A stretch of 48,905 bases of DNA from assembly GCA_902775975.1 (NCBI GenBank), contig CACYOC010000036.1, positions 1 to 48,905 on the forward strand. Reading direction: 5' to 3'. This stretch comes from an uncultured Bacteroidales bacterium. Lineage in GTDB: Bacteria > Bacteroidota > Bacteroidia > Bacteroidales > Bacteroidaceae. The notes below the pieces were generated by a model. The model saw nothing but the letters and a program-made list of their open reading frames with translations. It did not search any database and was not told the origin of the DNA. Both the position numbers and the translations under genes were made by a program. Positions 24,305 through 33,613 of this stretch are shown here, piece by piece; the stretch's first letter is position 1; each line of letters opens with the position of its first letter.

Positions 24305-25514
24305 ATTGTTTCAGTCTTCTGTATAACGTGCGGTCGCTAATACCGAGTTCCTGTGCGGCCTTCTTTCTGTTACCTCCATTACGTACCAACGCTTTCTCCA
24401 GCATCTGACGGCTCAGGTCGTTCAGATTCAGACTCTCCACCTCGGGTTCTATGTATTCTTCAGCCTCGGCATCCTCCATAGTAGCTGCAATGGGTCTCAT
24501 GGGTTCCATTGCCGGAAGAGGTGCCAACTGGGTAGTTGTCAGCGGTTTGGCCTGATGAGCAGGCGTCTGCACGTCTTCTATCTGTTTTTTCAAGGTGCTT
24601 ATCTCTCGGCGCATGTCATTGACGTTGGAGCGCAATTCAAAGAGAATCTTGTAAAGAATCTCTCGCTCATTCTCAAAAGAGTGATCTCCTTCGGGGCGGA
24701 GTGTCATCAGTTGGGTGCTCTCCTGGTCCTGGGGAATGAATTGTGAGAGGATGGCAGGTGTGATTTGCCGGTCGGCACTGAGAATGGACAGTTGTTCGGT
24801 AATGCTCTTCAACTGGCGGATGTTTCCAGGCCATTTGTAGCGCATCAGCATCTGTTTCGCTTCTTCCGTCAGCACCACTTTGTCCATGCGATACTTTTCT
24901 GCCATTTGCATAGCAAAGAGACGGAACAGCAGAATGATATCCTCGCCACGGTCGCGTAAAGGGGGCATCTGTATCTGAACTTGGTTCAGACGATAGTAGA
25001 GGTCTTCGCGGAAACGTCCCTCGCTGATGGCTTTCTGAATATTGACATTGGTAGCTGCTACAACGCGGACATCGGTCTTGCGGACTTCTGTGGCACCGAC
25101 GGGAATATATTCTCCGTTTTCCAGTACACGTAGCAGTCGGGCTTGCGTAGCCATAGGCAGTTCACCCACCTCGTCCAAGAACAGCGTTCCCTTGTTGGCG
25201 GCACCGAAGTATCCTAACGAATCGTTGATAGCACCCGTGAAAGACCCTTTCACGTGTCCAAAGAGCTCAGAGTCTATCGTACCTTCAGGTATGGCACCAC
25301 AGTTGATGGCAAAGTATTTCTCCCGACGGCGTGGAGAGTTGTCGTGGAGAACACGTGGCAGGATGTCTTTACCTACACCGCTTTCGCCTATAATCAGCAC
25401 ACTCAAATCTATCGGCGCCACTTTGAGAGCGACGTCGAGTGCGTTGTTCAGAGCCTCGCAGTTTCCTACGATGTTGTAACGCTGTTTGATGTTCTGAAGT
25501 TCTGAGGTCTTCAT
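24288..25514 (-). CDS. Sigma-54-dependent transcriptional activator (AAA+ and Fis-type HTH)
   Basis: From ATG 25514 the protein has 408 aa; a longer frame starts at 25556 but would begin upstream of the -7 box at 25524. There is no receiver or other sensor domain. The AAA+ domain starts at once: Walker A GESGVGKD (~43-50), GSFTGA loop (a Ser variant of GAFTGA that contacts sigma-54), Walker B GTLFLDEVGEL, then VRVVAATN and FREDLYYRLNQVQIQMPPLRDRGEDI. A linker with coiled-coil potential leads to a Fis-type helix-turn-helix (NGGNRKKAAQELGISDRTLYRRLKQYG). It remodels sigma-54 RNA polymerase. Its targets are unknown; it is first in a cluster with lptE and secG, so the signal may be envelope-related. 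Confidence 0.93.
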   Translation of the reverse strand: MKTSELQNIKQRYNIVGNCEALNNALDVALKVAPIDLSVLIIGESGVGKDILPRVLHDNSPRRREKYFAINCGAIPEGTIDSELFGHVKGSFTGAINDSLGYFGAANKGTLFLDEVGELPMATQARLLRVLENGEYIPVGATEVRKTDVRVVAATNVNIQKAISEGRFREDLYYRLNQVQIQMPPLRDRGEDIILLFRLFAMQMAEKYRMDKVVLTEEAKQMLMRYKWPGNIRQLKSITEQLSILSADRQITPAILSQFIPQDQESTQLMTLRPEGDHSFENEREILYKILFELRSNVNDMRREISTLKKQIEDVQTPAHQAKPLTTTQLAPLPAMEPMRPIAATMEDAEAEEYIEPEVESLNLNDLSRQMLEKALVRNGGNRKKAAQELGISDRTLYRRLKQYGLDK

Positions 25515-25523
25515 TTTAGCCGA

Positions 25524-25531
25524 CAAAGGTA
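25524..25531 (-). promoter_or_regulatory. -7 box immediately upstream of the sigma-54 activator start
   Basis: Minus-strand TACCTTTG ends 9 bases before ATG 25514, so the transcript should have a leader of only a few nucleotides. Confidence 0.6.
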
Positions 25532-25570
25532 CAATAAAAATCTGACATAATGGCACACTTTGGCAGAAAA

Positions 25571-26707
25571 TTAACTTTCTTCCTCCGTTTTCTTTCCTTC
25601 GTCCTTCTTAAACAGCTCTTTTGAGCGTACTGCAAAACGTGCTTTATCACCGTCTTCACGCTTCTCGTGAAACAGTTTGGGCAATGGGTTCTGTAATGGC
25701 TCGTCGTAGAACTGGCGGTTACGGAATACGTCAATGGCAGTGTAAATAGCCTGGCGCATTGAGTTCTCGTCAGCTTTGTCTTGTCCGGCAATGTCGTATG
25801 CTGTGCCATGGTCAGGCGATGTGCGGATGATAGGAAGTCCGGCAGTGTAGTTGACACCGTTGTCCAAGGCTATGGTTTTAAACGGAGCCAGTCCTTGGTC
25901 GTGATACATAGCCAAGACGCCATCGAAATAGTTGAACGTACCAGCACCGAAGAAGCCGTCGGCAGGGTAGGGACCAAATGCCTGAATACCCTTCTTCGCC
26001 AAGGCTTCGATAGCAGGTGAAATGATATTCTTCTCCTCAGCTCCCAGTAGTCCGTTGTCGCCGGCATGTGGATTGAGGGCGAGTACTGCAATGCGGGGAT
26101 TGGAGATGCGGAAATCGCGCTTTAGGGCTTGATGGAAAATGGTTGCCTTTTCCATAATACTCTCTTTCGTGATGGCTGTTGCCACGTCCTTAATGGGCAG
26201 GTGCGTAGTTACTAAGGCAACGCGCAGACGGTCGTTCATCAAAATCATCAGTGCTTTCTTGCCTTCCCCCAGACTTGTCTCAATGTATTCAGTGTGACCA
26301 GGAAAGTGAAAACCGGGGCTTTGGATGGTAGCTTTGTTGATGGGCGCTGTGACCAATACATCGTACAGTCCTTTGCGGAAGTCCGTCATAGCACGGTCGA
26401 GAGCTTTGAAAGCGGCGCCTCCAGCCTCTTCTGACGGTTGTCCAAACTCAACCTTTATCTCGTCTTCGAAGCAAGATAAAAGGTTGAGGCGTCCGTCACG
26501 GGCTTCTTCAGCCGAGTTGATGACACTAAAGTTCGTTTCCTTGTTGAGCGCCTTCTTGTGATAAGCGGCAATTTTGGACGAGCCATAGATAATCGGTGTG
26601 CATAGTTCGAGCATGGTCGGGTCTTCAAAGACTTTGAAAATCACCTCGTAACCGACACCGTTGGTATCTCCTTGCGTTATAGCAACGCGAATCTTCTTAT
26701 TTTCCAT
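25571..26707 (-). CDS. pdxA: 4-hydroxythreonine-4-phosphate dehydrogenase
   Basis: This 378-aa enzyme oxidises 4-phosphohydroxy-L-threonine in the DXP-dependent route to pyridoxal phosphate. Motifs include IRVAITQGDTNGVGYEVI at the N-terminus, the metal-ligand histidines in FHFPGHTEYIE, ALNPHAGDNGLLGAEE and AMYHDQGLAPFKT, and IRTSPDHGTAYDIAG. It is longer than the E. coli enzyme (329 aa), mostly through a charged C-terminal tail (EGKKTEEES). It follows rlmN by 47 bp on the same strand with no visible promoter, so co-transcription is likely. Confidence 0.95.
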   Translation of the reverse strand: MENKKIRVAITQGDTNGVGYEVIFKVFEDPTMLELCTPIIYGSSKIAAYHKKALNKETNFSVINSAEEARDGRLNLLSCFEDEIKVEFGQPSEEAGGAAFKALDRAMTDFRKGLYDVLVTAPINKATIQSPGFHFPGHTEYIETSLGEGKKALMILMNDRLRVALVTTHLPIKDVATAITKESIMEKATIFHQALKRDFRISNPRIAVLALNPHAGDNGLLGAEEKNIISPAIEALAKKGIQAFGPYPADGFFGAGTFNYFDGVLAMYHDQGLAPFKTIALDNGVNYTAGLPIIRTSPDHGTAYDIAGQDKADENSMRQAIYTAIDVFRNRQFYDEPLQNPLPKLFHEKREDGDKARFAVRSKELFKKDEGKKTEEES

Positions 26708-26754
26708 GTATGTTGTTGATGAAGTTGTTTTTTATGTGGATAATCTAACAGGTT

Positions 26755-27852
26755 TTAATGGGTTTCTAATGCCTTTTGGCGTGCTGTGGAAAGTAGGCCG
26801 CAGGCGGCGAAGATGTCCTGTCCGCGACTGGCACGAATGGTCGTTGTAATACCATGATTGGTTAGGTAGTCGCGCAGAGCCTCCATACGTTTTTCGTCAG
26901 ATGCAGGCAGATTGACACCAGGAATCTCATGAAAGCGGATGAGGTTGACGCGGCATTCTAATCCCTCCAGCAGGCGCAATATTTCTCGTCCGTACATCGG
27001 AGAGTCGTTCATACCACCAAAGCAGATATATTCAAAAGAACAGCGGCGCTGATGTGTGAAGTCGTATTGACGCAGCAATTCCAAGGTCTCTTCCAGTGGC
27101 ATTGCCTTTTCAGCAGGCATGAGCTGTAGGCGTTGTTCGTGGAGGGGGGAGTGCATGGAGATAGCGACATGGCAAGCACTCTCATCCAAGAAACGCTTCA
27201 GTTTGCCGCGGACGCCTACCGAACTCACGGTGATGCGTTTAGGACTCCAGGCAAAGCCCCAGTCTGCAGTCAGCACTTCGCAGGCTTTGAGAACGGCATC
27301 GAGGTTGTCCATGGGCTCTCCCTGTCCCATAAAGACAATATTTGTCAGTCGTTCTACTTCGGGAAGCGCAACTATCTGGTTTAGGATGTCTGCTACTGTC
27401 AGGTTTCCTTGCCAACCTTGTTTGCCCGTTTGGCAGAATAGGCAGTTCATCTTACAGCCCACTTGACAAGAGACGCATAGCGTGGCACGGTCATGGTCAG
27501 GGATAAAGACCGTCTCCACAAACTTTTGGGGGAGGGATGATACTTCTGGGCCTTCTGGCGTCTGATTGACTTCTGAATTATCAGAACTTCTAACGGGAAA
27601 CAAATACTTGATGGTTCCGTCTTTAGAACGTTGGCAGTCAATCGGTTGCATGACACCAACTTCGTAATTTTCTAATAGTTTCTGCCGGTTTTGTTTTGAC
27701 AGATTTGTCATCTCGTCTATCGTTGTAACATGCTTCTCGTAGAGCCATTGGGCAATTTGCCTGGCAGTAAAAGCAGGCATACCCAAACTGCCGACAATAG
27801 CCTTCAACTCTGCCGGCGTTAGTCCCAAAAGTCGTTTCTTTTGCGGATTCAT
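26755..27852 (-). CDS. rlmN: Dual-specificity 23S rRNA/tRNA adenine-C2 methyltransferase
   Basis: This radical-SAM enzyme methylates C2 of A2503 in 23S rRNA and A37 in tRNAs. From ATG 27852 (MNPQKKRLLGLTPAELKAIV) it has 365 aa. A longer frame to 27921 reads through the promoter repeat and is rejected. The [4Fe-4S] motif is CKMNCLFC and the mechanistic C-terminal Cys lies in IFAACGLL. GGMNDS and RFHEIPG are typical. Residues ~86-108 (RSSDNSEVNQTPEGPEVSSLPQK) are an insert between LFPV and FVETVFIPD that I do not recall in most homologues. It contains the palindrome TTCTGA-ATTA-TCAGAA (27571-27586). The -7 box ends only 5 bases before the ATG, so the mRNA is nearly leaderless. Confidence 0.93.
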   Translation of the reverse strand: MNPQKKRLLGLTPAELKAIVGSLGMPAFTARQIAQWLYEKHVTTIDEMTNLSKQNRQKLLENYEVGVMQPIDCQRSKDGTIKYLFPVRSSDNSEVNQTPEGPEVSSLPQKFVETVFIPDHDRATLCVSCQVGCKMNCLFCQTGKQGWQGNLTVADILNQIVALPEVERLTNIVFMGQGEPMDNLDAVLKACEVLTADWGFAWSPKRITVSSVGVRGKLKRFLDESACHVAISMHSPLHEQRLQLMPAEKAMPLEETLELLRQYDFTHQRRCSFEYICFGGMNDSPMYGREILRLLEGLECRVNLIRFHEIPGVNLPASDEKRMEALRDYLTNHGITTTIRASRGQDIFAACGLLSTARQKALETH

Positions 27853-27918
27853 GCCTGCAAAGGTACGAATAAGTGAGCGAAAAACCAAATTTATTTGAGT
27901 TTTTCCGAACGAGAGTGC
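27853..27918 (-). promoter_or_regulatory. 66-bp extended promoter cassette, copy 1 (rlmN)
   Basis: On the minus strand, TACCTTTG (27858-27865) and TTGG (27885-27888) are 19 bp apart, a canonical Bacteroidetes promoter. Upstream lies an AT-rich imperfect palindrome (GAAAAAC...GTTTTTC around CAAATTTATTTG). All 66 bp recur at 37769-37834 with one mismatch, again on the minus strand in front of a gene. Confidence 0.85.
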
Positions 27919-27939
27919 CATTTATTAAAAAATAAATAT

Positions 27940-27947
27940 TATCTTTG
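27940..27947 (+). promoter_or_regulatory. Promoter -7 box of the GT2/DUF4922/SpoIID fusion gene
   Basis: TATCTTTG lies 27 bp before ATG 27975, followed by CACC. The leader contains the self-complementary ATGATATCAT (27967-27976) that overlaps the start codon. Confidence 0.65.
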
Positions 27948-27974
27948 CACCTAATTTGATGCACACATGATATC

Positions 27975-30900
27975 ATGATACAGAAAACAGATTGTTTTTT
28001 AGCCTGTCAGACGCTGGCAGACATCATGCCGGTGGTAGAACAGTTACGCCGTAGCAGCCTCGTCAGACACATTTTTTTATTGGTGAACGAAGAGCTCGCC
28101 GCTACGGAAAAAGCCCCGCAAGATTGTTCTTTCCTTGTGACCGATAGCCTGACCAGTACAGACTTTATGATCAAGATGGCTGGTTTTGCCGTTGCTGACT
28201 ATGTACTGCTTTGTCTGAAATCCACGCCACTCATTATCGGACCTTCAGCAGTAGAGCGTATGATGTTGGTGGCTAGTGATGAAAATGCAGCCATGGTTTA
28301 TAGCGACCGTTATACCATGGAGAATGGCGAACGTAAGGCGCATCCCGTCATTGACTATCAGGAAGGTTCCCTACGCGACGACTTCGACTTCGGCTCATTG
28401 TTGCTGTTGCGTACCTCGTTATTGAAACAGTATGCATCCAGTGATCTTACGACCCACTACCGTTATGCTGGTTTCTATGACTTGCGTCTGTTCTTGAGTA
28501 GGGAAGGCCAGTTGTTCCATCTCAATGAGTACCTCTATACCGAAGAAGAGAAAGACCTCCGTGCCTCAGGCGTCAAGCAGTTCGACTATGTCAATCCTGC
28601 CAATCGAGAGGTACAGATAGAGATGGAGCAGGCTTGTACTGCCCATTTGCGACAGTTAGGAGCGTTGGTAGATACCACACAATATGGCGATATAGATTTC
28701 GGCGAGCAGGCTTTTGACGTGGAAGCTTCTGTCATTATCCCAGTGTTTAATCGCGCCAAGACCATTCAAGATGCTGTGGAGAGCGTTCTCTCTCAGAAGA
28801 CATCATTCCAATACAATATCATCGTCGTTGATAACCACTCGACGGATGGAACGGGCGAAATTCTGGCTACGTTGTCTGCTCATCATCAGGACAAGCTGCA
28901 TGTCATCGTTCCGGACCGTTACGATTTAGGTATTGGCGGCTGCTGGAACGAGGCAATCAACAGTCAGTATTGCGGTCGCTTTGCTGTACAGTTGGACTCT
29001 GACGACCTCTATTCCTCGCCGAAGACACTACAGACCATCGTTGATGCCTTTTACAAGCAAAAGGCTGCGATGGTGATTGGTTCTTACCGCATGTGTGACT
29101 TTGAATTAAAGACGCTTCCTCCTGGTTTGATTGACCACAAAGAGTGGACGGATGAGAACGGTCCGAACAATGCGCTACGCATCAATGGTCTGGGAGCTCC
29201 TCGTGCCTTCTTCACCCCCTTGTTGCGGGAGATTCAGTTCCCCAATACCTCTTATGGAGAGGACTATGCTTTGGGACTCGTCTTCTCGCGTCGTTACCGC
29301 ATCGGTCGTATTTTTACGGAACTCTATCTCTGCCGACGGTGGGGAGGTAATTCTGATGCGGCACTGTCCGTTGAGAAGATCAATGCCAATAATTTATATA
29401 AAGATCGCCTGCGCACGATAGAGCTTCATGCTCGTCAACAGCAGATGCAGACAGAAGAGCAACAAGCCACGGCGTCTTCTTTGGTACGCTTCTTCCACCG
29501 TCAGCTACAGACTTGGGAAGACGCCCGCCAGCGCTATCGTGACTTAGAGCATGTGGAAACACGTGAGCTCATGACCGACACCATGGCATTGATCGTGCAG
29601 TGGAATCCTGCGAGGATAGGCTCTACAGGTGCGAAAGTCGATGCGAAGTCCATTGCCGAGCGCCCCTGTTTCCTTTGTGCAAAGAATCGTCCTCAGCAGC
29701 AGATGCATCGCACGGTCGATGGTAATTATGAGCTATTGGTCAATCCTTTCCCCATCTTACCTGTCCACTTTACGCTGCCCACGTTGAAACATCAGCCGCA
29801 GCGCATTCTGCCCATGTATGACGAGATGGTACGATTGGCAGAACGCCATCATGACTTCACCATATTATATAATGGGCCACATTGTGGAGCTTCGGCTCCA
29901 GACCATGCCCATCTGCAGGCTGTGATTACTGGTCTGTTGCCGCTGCAACAGTCGTGGCAACGACTGAGTAGAAGTCTCGTGGAGGTAGTTAAGGATGATG
30001 ACAATCAAGGCGTATGGCATGTGGCTGACTATCCCGCTTCCGCCTTTGTCATCAGGACACATCAGCAGCATGCATCGGAGCGTCTGTTCCGTCGATTGTA
30101 TAACTGTCTGCCTCCAGCCACTGACGGAACAGAGCCCATGATGAATGTTATCGTGTGGCGCAATGGCGAGGAATTGCTCTCCGTAGTGCTGCCACGCAGG
30201 AAGCATCGCCCTGATTGCTATACCGCAGCAGGTGATGAACAACTGCTCATCAGTCCAGGAGCCGTTGATATGGGTGGACTGATTATCACACCACGAGAGG
30301 AGGACTTCCGAAAGCTGACATCAGAGCGGATGACAGCCATCTACCAGGAAATATCACTCACTGCTGACCAGATGCGTCAGATTGTCCATCGCATGCAGAG
30401 CAAGCAGGTGGTGCCTTCATCTTCTCCTTTTGCCACTGAGGAACAGCCAATGGTAACAGTAGGTGTTGTCAGCGCAGAGAAAATTGTTTTTTCGCTGAAT
30501 ACTCCCTATACCGCCAAGGGCGAGACCATCAATGGCAAGCAGTTCGTAGAGTTTTCTGAGGGTGGCATTCTCTGGAATGGCAACCAATATCGTGAATTGA
30601 CGTTTACACCGTCGTCGTCAGATGCCTCGTTCTCTCTGTTTGACGTGACCATCGGTGCCAAGTTTCATTGGGAGCGTAAGGAGACGCAGGTGTTTCAGGG
30701 TACTCTTCGCTTAGTGGTGGAGTCCGACAAGATTGTGGCTATTAATGAGTTGCCCGTCGAACAATATCTGGCTTCCGTTATTTCCAGTGAGATGAAGGCT
30801 ACAGCAGGATTGGAGTTGTTGAAGGCCCATGCCGTCATCAGCCGTTCGTGGCTGCTGGCGCAGATTCAGAGAAGGGAAGAAAACAAGCAGCAGAAAGACG

Positions 30901-31655
30901 GCTTCTTCTCCTTTATCAAGAAGGACGATGAGTTGATACGTTGGTACGACCGTGAAGATCACACCCTTTTTGATGTCTGTGCCGACGACCATTGTCAGCG
31001 TTATCAGGGTATTACCAAGCAGACCAGCAAGGCCGTCGAGCAAGCGCTGAAGGCTACCTGTGGAGAAATCCTCTGCTATGGTGATGAGATTTGCGATGCC
31101 CGTTTCTCAAAATGTTGCGGTGGCGTCACCGAGGAGTTTCAGTATTGCTGGGAAAACATCCCCAAGCCATATCTGGTTAGCGTGAAAGACCCGTATTGCA
31201 ATACCAATGACAAGGGCGTTCTCTCGCAAGTGTTGAACGACTACGACTTGGAAACGAACGACTTCTACCGCTGGACGGTGGAATATACGACCGAGGAGCT
31301 GACGAAACTGGTCAACGAGCGCCTGAAGGATGACTTCGGTGAGGTGGTTGACCTGGTACCGTTGGAGCGTGGCAAGAGTGGCCGCATCTGGAAACTGAAG
31401 ATTGTCGGTACCAAGAAGTCGTTTACCATTGGTAAGGAATTAGAGATTCGTCGCACCCTCAGCAATACGCATCTGTACAGTTCAGCATTCGAGGTCGAAA
31501 AGACCGCCAAGGGTCTCCGTCTGAAAGGAAAAGGGTGGGGACATGGTGTCGGACTCTGCCAGATTGGTGCTGCGGTGATGGGTCAGCAGGGCTTTAGCTA
31601 TACTGATATCCTGATGTTTTATTATCAGAATGCCCATATAAAGAAAATTTATTAA
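27975..31655 (+). CDS. Three-part fusion: GT2-type glycosyltransferase, HIT-like DUF4922 and SpoIID/LytB domain
   Basis: This is a 1226-aa protein without signal peptide or membrane segment. Residues 1-~240 look like a degenerate GT-A fold ([25 protein letters not shown]). Residues ~250-500 are a canonical GT2 domain ([56 protein letters not shown]). Residues ~545-790 match DUF4922, a HIT/GalT-like nucleotidyltransferase fold ([29 protein letters not shown] with the HxHxQ motif). Residues ~855-1226 are a SpoIID/LytB domain ([17 protein letters not shown] with the catalytic-type Glu, [36 protein letters not shown]). SpoIID is a glycan-strand lytic transglycosylase outside the B. subtilis cell, so its fusion here to apparently cytosolic domains is odd. 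With the AmpG-like gene 16 bp downstream, a role in muropeptide salvage is plausible but inferred. Confidence 0.85.
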   Translation: MIQKTDCFLACQTLADIMPVVEQLRRSSLVRHIFLLVNEELAATEKAPQDCSFLVTDSLTSTDFMIKMAGFAVADYVLLCLKSTPLIIGPSAVERMMLVASDENAAMVYSDRYTMENGERKAHPVIDYQEGSLRDDFDFGSLLLLRTSLLKQYASSDLTTHYRYAGFYDLRLFLSREGQLFHLNEYLYTEEEKDLRASGVKQFDYVNPANREVQIEMEQACTAHLRQLGALVDTTQYGDIDFGEQAFDVEASVIIPVFNRAKTIQDAVESVLSQKTSFQYNIIVVDNHSTDGTGEILATLSAHHQDKLHVIVPDRYDLGIGGCWNEAINSQYCGRFAVQLDSDDLYSSPKTLQTIVDAFYKQKAAMVIGSYRMCDFELKTLPPGLIDHKEWTDENGPNNALRINGLGAPRAFFTPLLREIQFPNTSYGEDYALGLVFSRRYRIGRIFTELYLCRRWGGNSDAALSVEKINANNLYKDRLRTIELHARQQQMQTEEQQATASSLVRFFHRQLQTWEDARQRYRDLEHVETRELMTDTMALIVQWNPARIGSTGAKVDAKSIAERPCFLCAKNRPQQQMHRTVDGNYELLVNPFPILPVHFTLPTLKHQPQRILPMYDEMVRLAERHHDFTILYNGPHCGASAPDHAHLQAVITGLLPLQQSWQRLSRSLVEVVKDDDNQGVWHVADYPASAFVIRTHQQHASERLFRRLYNCLPPATDGTEPMMNVIVWRNGEELLSVVLPRRKHRPDCYTAAGDEQLLISPGAVDMGGLIITPREEDFRKLTSERMTAIYQEISLTADQMRQIVHRMQSKQVVPSSSPFATEEQPMVTVGVVSAEKIVFSLNTPYTAKGETINGKQFVEFSEGGILWNGNQYRELTFTPSSSDASFSLFDVTIGAKFHWERKETQVFQGTLRLVVESDKIVAINELPVEQYLASVISSEMKATAGLELLKAHAVISRSWLLAQIQRREENKQQKDGFFSFIKKDDELIRWYDREDHTLFDVCADDHCQRYQGITKQTSKAVEQALKATCGEILCYGDEICDARFSKCCGGVTEEFQYCWENIPKPYLVSVKDPYCNTNDKGVLSQVLNDYDLETNDFYRWTVEYTTEELTKLVNERLKDDFGEVVDLVPLERGKSGRIWKLKIVGTKKSFTIGKELEIRRTLSNTHLYSSAFEVEKTAKGLRLKGKGWGHGVGLCQIGAAVMGQQGFSYTDILMFYYQNAHIKKIY

Positions 31656-31671
31656 AACAAAATAACGAAAT

Positions 31672-32958
31672 ATGCAAAAGAGAAATCCTTGGTTTTGGAT
31701 TCCCACACTCTATATCGGTGAGGGATTACCAAACGTAGTTGTGATGACGGTTGCCGTTGTCATGTATATGCAGTTAGGTATGAGCGATACCGACATAGCC
31801 CTTTATACTGGTTGGCTGTCTCTGCCGTGGGTCATCAAGCCTTTGTGGAGTCCCTTCGTTGACCTGTACCGCACGAAGCGTTGGTGGGTACTGGCCATGC
31901 AGCTGTTGCTGGGTTCGTCGCTTGCTGGAGTGGCCTTTACGTTGAGTACTCCGTTATGGTTCCAGGGTACGATGGCATGCTTCTTCCTCATGGCGTTCAG
32001 CAGTGCTACCCACGACATTGCTGCCGATGGCTATTACATGCTCGAACTGGATGACCACCAGCAGGTGTGGTTTGTAGGCATCCGCAATACCTTCTATCGT
32101 TTAGCTGTTATCTTTGGCAATGGTGTCCTCATCCCCGTAGCAGGTATTCTGCAAGTCATTTTCCGTGACCAGAAAGCCTTTACGTGGAGCCTCGTGTTCT
32201 ACGGACTGGCAGCTCTGTTCATCGCTATCTGGCTGTATCATACCTATATCATGCCTCGCTCAGCTGCCGACCAGCAGCATGGCACCACCGCTCGCGAAGT
32301 AGCGATGGGTGTTGCCACGACGTTCAAGACGTTTTTTCAGAAACTGCCGCCTCGCGACATGCTGTTTGCCATGTGCTTCCTGTTGTTCTATCGCTTCCCT
32401 GAGGCACTGCTCACCAAGATGAGCGTTACTTTCCTAATGCGTCCTAACTCAGCAGGTGGCTTAGGACTTTCGCCTCAGGAGTTCGGACTGGCTAGTGGAA
32501 CAGTAGGTGTCATTGGACTGACACTCGGTGGCATCATCGGTGGCATGCTGGCAGGCCGCGATGGTTTCAAGCGTTGGCTGTGGCCCATGGTCTGCGCTAT
32601 CACGTTGCCCGACATTGTTTATGTATATATGAGTTATGCTATGCCCGACAACCTCTTTCTCATCAGCAGTTGTCTGTTTGTCGAACAGTTCGGTTACGGC
32701 ATGGGCTTTACGGCACTGACACTCTACATGCTCTATTTCAGCAAAGGCAGTTATCAGACGTCACACTATGCCTTCTGTACCGCCATCTCCTATCTGGGAC
32801 TTATGCTGCCAGGCATGCTCTCCGGTTATCTGAAGGATGCGATGGGCTATAATGCCTTCTTTATCATGGTGATGATACTTTGTATCATTACTTTCCTCGT
32901 TACAGCCTTCATCAAGGTAGATCCGGAATTTGGCAAGAAACAGCCTGCCACGGAGTGA
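31672..32958 (+). CDS. AmpG-like MFS muropeptide transporter
   Basis: This 428-aa major-facilitator protein has about 12 membrane helices. The N-terminus WFWIPTLYIGEGLPNVVVMTVAVVMYMQLGMSDTDIALYTGWLSLPWVIKPLWSPFVD matches the AmpG family pattern (GLP...WL.R.G......G........P...K..W.P..D), and AFSSATHDIAADGYYMLEL corresponds to the AmpG motif TQDIALDAYR-like segment. AmpG imports anhydro-muropeptides from the periplasm for cell-wall recycling. It is the second gene after the SpoIID fusion (16 bp gap), which supports a link to peptidoglycan turnover. Substrate specificity is inferred. Confidence 0.85.
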   Translation: MQKRNPWFWIPTLYIGEGLPNVVVMTVAVVMYMQLGMSDTDIALYTGWLSLPWVIKPLWSPFVDLYRTKRWWVLAMQLLLGSSLAGVAFTLSTPLWFQGTMACFFLMAFSSATHDIAADGYYMLELDDHQQVWFVGIRNTFYRLAVIFGNGVLIPVAGILQVIFRDQKAFTWSLVFYGLAALFIAIWLYHTYIMPRSAADQQHGTTAREVAMGVATTFKTFFQKLPPRDMLFAMCFLLFYRFPEALLTKMSVTFLMRPNSAGGLGLSPQEFGLASGTVGVIGLTLGGIIGGMLAGRDGFKRWLWPMVCAITLPDIVYVYMSYAMPDNLFLISSCLFVEQFGYGMGFTALTLYMLYFSKGSYQTSHYAFCTAISYLGLMLPGMLSGYLKDAMGYNAFFIMVMILCIITFLVTAFIKVDPEFGKKQPATE

Positions 32959-33032
32959 TGATACTATCGTAGAATAGGAATATCCCTACCATGAAATAGG
33001 AAAAATACTAGGCTTAATAGTGCAAAAGTTAC

Positions 33033-33040
33033 TATCTTTG
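33033..33040 (+). promoter_or_regulatory. Promoter -7 box for the small lipoprotein gene
   Basis: TATCTTTG followed by CACC lies 39 bp before ATG 33080. Its position inside the longer open frame (33020 onward) shows that the upstream start is not used. Confidence 0.65.
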
Positions 33041-33079
33041 CACCAAGAAATATGTCGAACACTTAAAAGAATAATGATT

Positions 33080-33598
33080 ATGAAGAAGATTTTTACCCAC
33101 ATGTTGTTCATGCTGTTGGCATTGCCGACAGTGATGACGCTGACCAGCTGCGACCGCGACTCCATGGATCGTGCTGAGGCTCGTACTTTAGATGGTACGT
33201 GGACAGGATATATTGATACCTATTATTATAATAGATGGCATAAGCGTGGCGATACCTACAGAACCTCTATCTATTTTGAGCGCTCCAATCCATACGGAGG
33301 ACGTGGCTATGAGGTAGATTACAATATTGCCAGCCGGTATGCCGACTATTACTGTGAGTTTAGTTGGGAAGTCATTAATGGTAGAATCCACATCAAGTAC
33401 GACGACAGCTGGGGCGAGGTCATCATCTACGACTACACCCTGACAGATACTTACTTCGACGGATTCATGGATGACGGAACGACACGCGATATTCGTTTCC
33501 ACCTGAACTATGACGGTGCCTTCGATTGGGGAGGATGGAGAAGCACCTGGCGTCGTTCGCAGGCCATCAAACCAGAAAAGACAGATTCTGTAAAATAG
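33080..33598 (+). CDS. Putative lipoprotein of unknown function
   Basis: From ATG 33080 (33074 is an alternative) this is a 172-aa protein with a signal peptide and lipobox LTSC (TVMTLTSCDRD; Asp at +2). The mature part is rich in Tyr, Trp and Asp, with a lipocalin-like alternation of strands: LDGTWTGYIDTYYYNRWHKR, TSIYFERSNPYGGRGYEVDYN, YYCEFSWEVINGRIHIKYDDSWGEVIIYDYTLTDTYFDGFM. The opening LDGTWTG resembles small Bacteroidetes lipocalin-like lipoproteins. I do not assign a function. It is flanked by its own promoter and the convergent cysE. Confidence 0.75.
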   Translation: MKKIFTHMLFMLLALPTVMTLTSCDRDSMDRAEARTLDGTWTGYIDTYYYNRWHKRGDTYRTSIYFERSNPYGGRGYEVDYNIASRYADYYCEFSWEVINGRIHIKYDDSWGEVIIYDYTLTDTYFDGFMDDGTTRDIRFHLNYDGAFDWGGWRSTWRRSQAIKPEKTDSVK

Positions 33599-33613
33599 TA
33601 ACTTCTGACATTC

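Noticed and set aside
27853-27921. 23-residue N-terminal extension of RlmN
   Set aside because: It is encoded by the repeated promoter cassette, also found in front of another gene, so it is not coding.
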